Part shown: one piece after another, positions 55,894 to 64,000 of the stretch | Position numbering within the stretch: the stretch's first letter is position 1 | Layout of the letters: each line of letters opens with the position of its first letter | From: Bolinopsis microptera | Taxonomy: Eukaryota > Ctenophora > Tentaculata > Lobata > Bolinopsidae | DNA: 64,000 nt | Assembly (NCBI RefSeq): GCF_026151205.1 | Contig: NC_087076.1 | Location: 18,779,919 to 18,843,918 of the forward strand | Direction of reading: 5' to 3' | The notes under the pieces: model-generated | Databases searched by the model: none | What the model was told of the DNA's origin: nothing | Seen by the model: the letters and a program-made list of their open reading frames with translations, nothing else | Program-made: the position numbers and the translations under genes

Positions 55894-56601
55894 ACCATAA
55901 CCATAACCTTACCCCTACCCCAACCACTTCGAGATGTTCCTGTGGTTTTTGTTTTATACTGAGAGATTAGTGTTTTTGTTTTATACTGAGAGATTAGTCA
56001 ACTTCCCCTTTTTGATTGTCTAAATTCTAATTTGTATATTCTTTTATTTGGAAGAGAATCATTCATCATTATACTTTATAGTATATTTTTATATACTTCA
56101 ACCTAACATTCGCTTTTCATTGATTCGACTGCGTGATAATAAATTATCATTTATTCTGATATGATAATCTCTACTGTATGCAATTCTCAAAGCCAAAAAA
56201 GCCTCAGCGGTCATCGCTCATCTACCATCTTCGAGATCATTCATTTTGATGATCAATCATCGCTGAAGCTTTAACTTTTAAGACAATACAAATTGATAAA
56301 TTGTGACCCCAATAAATACTCCATTTCAATTATAAGCAATTAAATTTCAAACTTTCATTTCAATACACGAGGTTTTGTAAGAAACGCGGCAAAAAACAGT
56401 GCCATACACGGTGTCACATTAAATCTTGTTGTATTTGTTACGCGCGAAAACATGTTAGCCATAACATCTATGGCTAGCATCCACCGTGACAGCACGCGCA
56501 ACTGGACTAAATGTGATGACGCGCACGAGCCATAAGGAGCTACTTATCGCTTGGTTGACCGAGCGATAAGTCTTATCGCTCGTGCGCGGCACCCGACTAC
56601 C

Positions 56602-59600
56602 ATGAGCCTTACCGACATGGAAATAATGAAGATAGATTGGTCAAATGATGATATTTTAGGGTGGTTCTTATCTGAGAAATACAAAGCTGTCCAGAATACT
56701 ACCTATGGTAAATTGGCATTGAGGTGTCCTGCAGAACTTGACATACCTGCAGCGATAGTTGAGCTACGTAACTTCACTGCTAAAATAATCAATGAGGTTG
56801 AAATTGAAACAGCTAGAAAAGCATCAGAGGGGGATAACAAGAAGGCGTTACAAGCGTCTCTTCAACTTGCTGAACAGGTACTTACCCTAAAATGTAAACA
56901 AACAAGTACCACCCCTTCAACCTGCTGAACAGGTACTTACCATAAAATGTAAACAAACAAGTATCACCTCTTCAACCTGCTGAACAGGTACTTACTATTA
57001 AAGTAAACAAACAAGTATCACCTCCCCGCCAGTATCCACATCTATTAGTATAACCTTTAAACTATACATTATTTTTAAATGACCCTAAGAAGTTTGTATT
57101 TCTTTTTATGATCCCAATATTAAAATTATTATTGCGGAGAGGGACGAGTTATAACACTATTATATTTAGTGTCATGACAGGTACTGCTGTAACTTAAGAT
57201 TTGAAATTTGTATTCCTTGTATTGTGGGGGGAAGCCAAAGCGAATTTTGGCCATAATTAATTGATACATAATTCGCCAAAATTCCCCAAAATTATTTAAA
57301 ATATTAATTGTAGTCAACAGTTCATGTACATACACAAACCAGTTTCAGTCCTGGAAAAATCGTCAAAAAAATGAGGTCCAAGATTTTCAAAATCGAATTA
57401 AAAATTTTCTGAGGCCTTTCTCAAAATTCGGCTCGATACTTCTCTTCTAAATGATCCCTAGAGCATATCCTGAAAGGTTCAGGGTGATCATCCTCCTCTT
57501 CAGTCCTTCTCCTCCGTCCTCCTCAGTCCTCATCATCCTCCTCCTCCTCAGTCCTCTTCCTCATCCTCCTCCCCCTCCTTAGTCCTCCTCTTCACGAAAG
57601 GTGTAAGATTTGGGACGGGAGCATTGATGGTGCCATCGCCCATCGGGATCCGGAGATATGACAATAATTCCACATTCACACTACGAGCGTCAGTTCACAC
57701 TATTACCAACGAAATCACTTGTTAATGTTGTTTGTTTCACAACAATTTTGAAACAAAAAATATTAAAAATATTAAAAATATTTAAATAACTACAATTCAG
57801 GTTTCGACGAATCTGTTGTACCACCACGGGCCGCAGACTTAGAAAGCATTATAGGCCATTTCGGTAAGAAACACTTAATTGTCTTGTATCATTATCATAC
57901 AGAAGAGAAATATTTAGAAACACACATCTGCATATATTTAACATGCATATAATATGTAATTACATGTTTAACTATTATTTAAAGACTAAAGGAAACTAAT
58001 GTGTTAATTGAAATATAATTATATGTTGACAAAAACTTAAACGAATACGTATGGTACATTATTAAAGTCGATCAAATAAAATTATAAGTCTATAAGATGC
58101 TATCAGTCTAATAATACCCCACGCCGCTATAGTTAAGTTCTATTCCGTTTAACACTATTACAATCCCAACTTAGTTGTATCTTAATGAGTGGCCATATTA
58201 AACTTTTACTATAATATCGTCGGTTCATGTAGCAATAGCGCACAGCACATACACCCCTTTAGGCCTTTGCCCCGTCAACCTGTACCTAAATTATTTAAGA
58301 GTGACAACCATACGTTCCTTTAAATATACTAGCAGGAACCCGTATAATATAACCCTAAACGGTGTCAAGACTCAAAATACTAAAATAATTATTACCTATT
58401 TAATTGGCGTTTTTGACACCACTTGGGGGTCCAAATTTTCGGCTCTAAAATCATTATTCCTTGGCCAATTTTTTATTTTTTCATGCTGATTTGAAGGCCA
58501 TTAAAGCATTTGACCCAGCCAAAAAAGTTCCAGTTGTATACATTTTACGGTTTATGCGGAAAGTCGCGTTAAAGTTGATGCCGTGGTGTCAGTAAAATGG
58601 CACAGATATATATATATATATATATATCGTCTCGCTTTATATATAGTAAGATAATTAAATTGTTGTACCCTAATTTTTATTGCTATTAACGGCATAAAGA
58701 AGAGATTTTGTTTGACTGAGGCATTGAACATTTTTTATTTATCTCATTCAATTCGATGGTTATTATCAGTAATATTATAAAATTTATATTTCAGTTTCTT
58801 CAACCCCGAAGCAAGCGCGACGTCGCCCAGTGTCGGGCTTAGGTGAGATGTAACCTTCGCCCAATGAAACATCATGTGGTGGTCCAGAGTTTTAAAACCA
58901 CCAAACGAAAGGCCACGTATTATTTCCTATTTTATTAAAATCCCCTATTCATCTCCATTTTAACGATGGCCCACAACCATTTAGTCTGGGCCAAATTTGA
59001 GGTAACACAAATAGAAGGTCTGATATTTAACTATTTTTCCAGTCGAAGAACCAGATTTGAACAAAAAAGAATCAGAAGAGGAAAAGGAAACACAAGAGGC
59101 TTTTGTCGAAGACTTTTACGTTGGACTTTTGCTAGACATAGGTTCAGATAATGTTCATACGTTCATGACAAGAACGAATGGTGACCTGGGGTCACATGTT
59201 TTAGATGTTTATCCTAACAGTGCAGTATCATTTGTCGCAAAAAATCAGAATAATCAGAAATTATTTGGAACTGCCAAAAACTGTCTATTGTTTTCTAAGA
59301 TAGGTGAACTACATCAATTGTATCTTGCATTTACAATAAAACTTCACTAATTTCTCTGATATCATTATTAGTACTCCGATGAACTGAGTTGATCAACTGT
59401 TCAAATAAGTCAGCAATCAAAGCAAAGACCATGGGGTTGAGGAAGCAGGGGGGGGGGGGAAGGGGGGGGGGTGCCGACAGTTGCTGAAAGGGGGAGGCCA
59501 GGGGTGGGGTAAAATTGGCCACGGTCTTGCTGATGTAATATGTGAACGCTTCCTCGTTGAGAGTTTGAATGACACCGATTTTGTCTAGATAATTATTATC

Positions 59601-60517
59601 TTATGTTACTAGTTGTTAATATAACTGAATCATTTTTTAAATCGTGGTATTTTTTTTAGATACAAAAGAAAACTTCAATCGAAGTGCTATAAAAAAAGGT
59701 GCTCAATTAATAAAATTGTCAACGATGAGATCGATCTTTAAATTGATTTTACCCTAACGCTGTAATCAATATATTATATGAACACATCTAATCATAAAGT
59801 TATGCAGGGTCGGCACTGGAAATGGAGGTCCACATTGACAACGAATCCCAAAACGTGAGCTTTCCTCTTGATATGGTCGAGATTCTGAATAATATGAAGT
59901 GCTGGGGGCTAGGCTCAGTACTACTCATGACGTAGAGCACTCACTACAGTCCACTCATCCTAACAACCCTGAAGGGGTCAGAAGAGCTGTCCGGGCCACC
60001 TGAAATGATGTTAACCGGAGAATTTATCAATCGTATGTTGTAATGTTATCCTCTCCGGAAGTATGGTAAGGAAATACAGATCTGTTGTTTCTCCAAACTG
60101 TAATATTGAGCAATATATTTAGACTCCTATGTAATGAGATCAGTACGGACTATTGGTTCTGTATTATTTAAGTATTTAAGAGGTAAAATAGCTACCAATC
60201 TAATTATTGGTTCTCAGAAACTAAACGATTTTTGCTACACAATCATACATTTAGATCACAAGAATTATGTCGAGCATTATATCAAATATGTCTTGTAAGG
60301 TATTGAAACGTTATAGGATATACTGAACATCAGAGTTTAAATGATGAAATATTTTCAGGAAACTGCTTCCAGGACTCAAGCGGAAACAGATGGCCCAGAG
60401 ATATTCGAAGCCATCAGAAATCTTAGGCAAAGAGGAAAAGACGAAAAGAATAAACTTAAATTGACAAAAATGGGGTGGACCGGTGGACCCCCCACTCTTC
60501 ATTTGATACTTATTTAA
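56602..60517 (+). CDS. Unknown multi-exon gene A
   Basis: Exons: 56602-56877 (ATG start), 57801-57863, 58795-58842, 59043-59303, 59660-59698, 59808-59854, 60359-60517 (TAA). Exons 2 to 7 agree in phase (1-1-1-1-1-0) and each has good borders. The first ends GAACAG/GTACTT in phase 0, so a small exon is missing or a donor 28 nt further (ACAA/GTACC) is used. Product about 300 aa: MSLTDMEIMKIDW... acidic and helical, then Arg-rich PKQARRRPVSGL, an acidic patch (NKKESEEEKETQE), a compact block EDFYVGLLLDIGSDNVHTFM, and a charged end. Not recognised. A 310-bp repeat sits in the intron after exon 2. Confidence 0.5.
56862..57026 (+). repeat. Triplicated splice-donor repeat
   Basis: Three tandem units of about 55 bp, each CTGCTGAACAGGTACTTAC followed by AAATGTAAACAAACAAGTA. 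Each copies the end of gene A exon 1 plus its 5' splice site. Confidence 0.75.
57355..57492 (+). mobile_element. Fragment of the SQSTM1-intron palindromic family
   Basis: GGTCCAAGATTTTCAAAATC, GAGGCCTTTCTCAAAATTC and AGAGCATATCCTGAAAG match the centre of elements A and B at 5.0 and 5.7 kb. Only one arm and the loop remain. Confidence 0.75.
57488..57595 (+). repeat. Polypyrimidine CTCCT tract
   Basis: About 105 bp almost purely C and T with repeated AGTCCTC, in intron 1 of gene A. Possible triplex-forming sequence; no exon. Confidence 0.8.
58325..58655 (+). repeat. 310-bp dispersed repeat, copy 2
   Basis: Full-length match to 8683-8999, same orientation, ending in a longer AT microsatellite before CGTCTCGCTTTATATATAG. 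Confidence 0.75.
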
Positions 60518-60536
60518 TTGAATTTTTAAATTCAGA

Positions 60537-60869
60537 ATGTCTACGTTTGACGATGTCATGTCTGGTAATCAGAAAAAAGCGGGAAAAGCGACATCAACGA
60601 CATCAGTAAAGCCGAAGCGTACGGGGTTTCCAGAGGAAACATCTAGGGCGACCAGTAAACCTGGTGGATCTAGTGGCAGTAACAAGAGACAGCCTGGGAG
60701 GAAAAACATCACAAAGAGAGAGAGAGAGATAGCTCAATTCTTAGCTGTAAAAGACGCTTTCATACAAAACATTAAAGATGCTAACACATTCAGGAATGAA
60801 GGTTCAATAACGAAATATGATTTCGAGAAGATTCTCCTACAGTTTGGTTGCAAGGAGCGATCCTGGTGA
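60537..60869 (+). CDS. Unknown gene B, Lys/Ser-rich N-terminal exon
   Basis: ATG 60537, 110 codons to TGA unless spliced. A Lys/Ser/Thr/Gly-rich half (SVKPKRTGFPEE, GGSSGSNKRQPGRK) is followed by KREREIAQFLAVKDAFIQNI and TKYDFEKILLQFG. This layout parallels 55.0-55.6 kb (GRPKLRREEI..., KMKDIEEVMVKNG), suggesting paralogues. It starts 19 bp after the gene A stop. A donor TTTG/GTTGCA at about 60845 would join in frame to the block at 61064. Confidence 0.45.
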   Translation: MSTFDDVMSGNQKKAGKATSTTSVKPKRTGFPEETSRATSKPGGSSGSNKRQPGRKNITKREREIAQFLAVKDAFIQNIKDANTFRNEGSITKYDFEKILLQFGCKERSW

Positions 60870-61063
60870 TACGGCTTAATTAATATTATCTTAAGTTTGC
60901 ATATAGACAGGATCAGGATAATTTTATTAATGTACTCCCTTGGCCTTTGATCATATTAATCTAGGCAAATTAGCGCTTAAAGTGTATTAAAGTATATTTA
61001 AGTATAGTAAAATTTATATATATTATATATTAATTATAATATCTGTCTGTTGGTACAGCCCAA

Positions 61064-61494
61064 CAACAGGCTAATGTTTCTTATGATGTAGTGTCACCGT
61101 TTAACTGGGGTGGCCAACAGGGACACTCCAATGGAAATACTGCCATCAGCTTAACGGATTTTATTGACACCTTCTACCTAAACGACAGGTACTGCATGGA
61201 AAGAAAGTTCCTTACCCTTGCTAGAATCTCGGAAACTATAGGAATCAAAGCCAGTGCAATATGGAAGTTAACATGATCTATTATGTTGATAATGTCAATA
61301 AACAGACATACACAGTTGTTCCCAGTAACGTTAACTGGTATCGAAAAACACTATCGTTTAACAACCCCGGTGGGAATAGTTCGCCATTAATCAGACATCT
61401 AAAAGATAACCACAGTTTTTCCGTATCTGGTAAGGTCTTGCTGGAACGTTGGAATAGTATCAAAACGGAGGTATTTGCAACTATAAAGCTATAA
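61064..61494 (+). CDS. Probable continuation of gene B (frame change)
   Basis: After a GGTACAG acceptor at 61058 the frame reads NVSYDVVSPFNWGGQQGH and on to FIDTFYLNDRYCMERKFLTL, stopping at 61276. From 61261 a second frame continues (MIYYVDNVNKQTYTVVPSNV to the stop at 61494). The 16-bp overlap suggests a frameshift or assembly indel. Family not recognised. Confidence 0.4.
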
Positions 61495-61689
61495 ACATTT
61501 TTCATGAGTATTAGTATTAAATCTTTAATGTTTGCTTTCTAAACTGTAAATAGAACGTGAATCATTAAACAAGTACTATTAGTGTACAGATCATACTGAT
61601 TACAATTTGATGTTTAATAACAGTTAATTAATTTGTATCTTCAATCACAGGGCTGACACTGCACACGGGAGAAAACATGTAACTAATGA

Positions 61690-62480
61690 AGTCAATCCCG
61701 ATGTCGGGAATTGCTGATCCCGAAATTTCCCGACCATTTTTGACCTGAAATTCCCGACCGGGACATTTTTTTATTTCCCGAATTTCGGGAAGTTTTATGC
61801 AATGTAATTTAGCGCCTAGACTAGCTTGCTAATGCTCGAATCTTCGATGCTCAAGCTGGGTAATAAATGATCATGATATAACACTCATCGCCACACATGC
61901 TTTTATTTTATGTTACGTGGCACGTGTTGTACTGTTATAAAGTATGCGCGCATCTAGCAGCTAGCTACCTGATCCGCAAACTGGCGTCAAGGGTAGTTCA
62001 TTGCAGTTCATTGACTCTGCCGTAAAGACGGTTAGACCTTCCTCGATAGAACCTGAACGTACCTTTTCCACGGTTGGAAGAACAAACACAAAAGTCCGAA
62101 ACAGGACGGGGCTCGATTGCTGGACTGTAATTGTAATTTTGTAGTGCTACGATATTATCTAAAAAATCAAAAGCAGTGTGAATGATATTGATGTTCTTAT
62201 TTTATCTTCTTTATCTTCAATTTGAATGGATAAACTGAAAGTTTTTAACTAATCTTTAACGATTCTAATTAAAAATTCTAATCAAAATTGCAATAGACAC
62301 TCTATACTGCTTCAAGTACACTTTTATGAAACTCGTAGTCGAACTCCAGGATTGGCACCATTTGTTTGAACAAACTTTCAATGTTCGGGAATCCCGATTT
62401 CCGGGAAATCCCGGGAAATTCCTGATTTTCGGGAATCCCGGGATTTATTTCGGTCGGGATTCCCAATTCCCTGGATTTAA
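61690..62480. mobile_element. hAT-derived element relic
   Basis: Both ends are built of repeated TCCCGAATTTCGGGA-type palindromes (61694-61795 and 62385-62480) in inverted relation. Between them lies the transposase relic at 62031-62144. Confidence 0.5.
62031..62144 (+). pseudogene. hAT transposase C-terminal dimerisation motif relic
   Basis: The frame reads PSSIEPERTFSTVGRTNTKV then RNRTGLD, ending at a stop codon. It corresponds to the conserved hAT C-terminal block (SxxSERxFSxxGxxxTxxRNRL). The rest of the transposase is gone. Confidence 0.75.
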
Positions 62481-63125
62481 AAATGAGATCGGGAATGACC
62501 TCACTACATGTAACTACTGTTCCCATGAAGCTGGCACGCGCCTCCAACGAAGAGCGATCAAAGAATGTGGACAGATGGTTTGCCGCTCAAGCAATGGTGC
62601 ATGGCGAAGAACTGTCAGCACTTCTAGGAACTCGGCTATGCTCATTCGTTGGACAGGTTAGTTGTGGAACATTCCAACAGTATATTTTTGCGGCTGCTTA
62701 TTTGGTTAATTGCAAAATTATATTCGATTTCTTTCGTTTTACACTCATTTTGTTGTTGACGGGATAGTAAAACTCTGAATAACATGGTGGAAGGGTTTCA
62801 CAGAGGCTTAAAGAATGTCTATTAACTTGTTAATTTAAATCAAAAGTAAGGAGTAAAACTGGGCTAGATATAGGGTAGAGTTCACATGTTCTGTAAATCA
62901 TAGCTGGTGGATCACATCACTAATTATACGACACGTCATATGGACACGTTCAAAAAAAGGTGGCACTAGAGATTGATTTTTTAAAATGCGTTTTAAAAAT
63001 AGTCATTGCTCTTTGTTGGTTGATATATCTATCTATACCTTTAGAAATTCGATTAAATTTCATGATCCTGAAATCACGGAGTCTCTAGTGCTTATATCAC
63101 AGGAGTTATCGTTATTAGTGTGCCA
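62145..63125. other. Mostly non-coding; one weak exon candidate
   Basis: An open block from ATG 62528 (ASNEERSKNVDRWFAAQAMV) to a GACAG/GTTAGT donor at about 62658 looks exon-like but stands alone. Nothing else was seen. Confidence 0.25.
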
Positions 63126-63875
63126 ATGAGTCAAAAGTCACACAATTAGAAATGCAAGATGAATCAACACTAGATAATCTGAAAAGTAATATTCACAAAG
63201 AAGCCAAAATTGATATGGTGACTATAATGCATGTAAGGAATGGAATGTCTTATCTGAAATTGTTATTGGTGCCAAAATGAGTCAAAAATCACAACTTAAA
63301 CGTTGGAAATGAGCCTATTTTGAGCAGTGATTATTGAATCATCTAACGTTTTTATTGGCTTTCTATCATTTTTTAGGGTACAAAATAGTATTAAATAGTA
63401 TTAAAACCAGTTAATATGATTCAAAAGTCACATTTTCGTTAAAGGTGCGCTATTAAGTCACACTATAGTAAGCCTTAAATTAAGTGCACGATATGACAAT
63501 TTATATTCATTCTATGAATCTTATTATGTGATTTTTGAATCCATGTCTAAGCTTATACCATATTGAAGGTCTTTGAGCGATAATTTTTGATCTGGGTGCT
63601 TAAATGATTCAAAAATCACATAAATCGAGCTACCAAATATGTAATTTTCTTTAAAGTGTGACAATTGAATCATATGTAATGTTCAAGTTGTAATGACATT
63701 TTGAAAGGAAAGGTAATGAATCGATAATCACATTTCAAAAATCCAATTAAGTATTATACGTTACTGATTGATTCATTTGTCACATTATGGAGACAAAATT
63801 ATCATGGCTTGAGTAGTAAAAGTACTTGCCTAGTTTACTCAGTTTAAAATCAGTGTTTTGTGATTATTGATTCCA
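63126..63875. repeat. Array of TGAKTCA-(A/T)n-TCACA motifs in both orientations
   Basis: About ten copies of TGATTCAAAARTCACA-like 16-mers at 63127, 63279, 63326(-), 63418, 63527(-), 63604, 63657(-), 63717, 63770 and 63858(-), spaced 40-150 bp with unrelated sequence between them. Confidence 0.65.
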
Positions 63876-64000
63876 CTATTACTCTAATAACGAACTTCTC
63901 CATGACCATAAACAAGTGTCACAACAAATCACTGCAGATTTACTATGAATACCAACCTGATATAGAGCCAAAAAGTGATACATTCCCCTGATACAGCATC

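Overview
The window is nuclear DNA from an animal. It is AT-rich, its genes are interrupted by GT-AG introns, and the identifiable proteins are metazoan orthologues: POT1, SQSTM1/p62, JTB, ALDH18A1 (P5CS), a rhodopsin-like GPCR, a three-KH poly(C)-binding protein, an R3HCC1-like protein and WASHC4. Abundant MITEs, hAT and LINE relics and very long dinucleotide arrays fit an early-branching invertebrate such as a cnidarian, but no sequence here fixes the species, so that placement is a weak inference.

Layout. 0-2.4 kb: possible edge of a minus-strand GPCR, repeats and the POT1 upstream region. 2.4-3.6 kb: a POT1-like gene with OB2 and OB3 but no visible OB1. 4.0-7.8 kb: an eight-exon SQSTM1, with two large palindromic elements in intron 3. 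9.9-10.7 kb: a three-exon JTB. 10.7-16.8 kb: intergenic repeats, including a G-depleted copy of a hAT-like repeat. 16.8-24.9 kb: a complete 14-exon ALDH18A1, with an intact two-exon GPCR gene nested in one intron. 27.6-38.0 kb: a PCBP-type gene on the minus strand; its introns hold a 410-bp CA array, a 780-bp GT array, a 37-bp minisatellite of about 29 units, and a triple CRE. 38.4-39.2 kb: an R3HCC1-like gene (minus). 39.7-43.1 kb: an intronless WASHC4 (minus). 43-48.9 kb: a nest of transposon fragments (hAT MITE, other MITEs, LINE reverse transcriptase fragment). 48.9-61.5 kb: an accessory region with a decayed, spliced, minus-strand gene of unknown family interleaved with plus-strand genes for Lys/Ser-rich proteins. 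61.7-64 kb: a hAT relic and an array of a motif related to TGATTCA and TCACA.

Functional links. The conserved genes are ordinary housekeeping functions (telomere protection, selective autophagy, proline/ornithine synthesis, C-rich RNA binding, endosomal actin nucleation) with no shared pathway evident. The most interesting organisation is in the PCBP gene. On its sense strand the minisatellite is a tandem array of C-triplets, the type of ligand KH domains of this family bind, and it starts 50 nt after a 5' splice site. Complementary AC and GU arrays flank the same two exons, and one KH1 exon ends in a tandem duplication that carries a second in-frame donor. Exon models were built by hand from splice consensus, phase and remembered family similarity; no database search was run.
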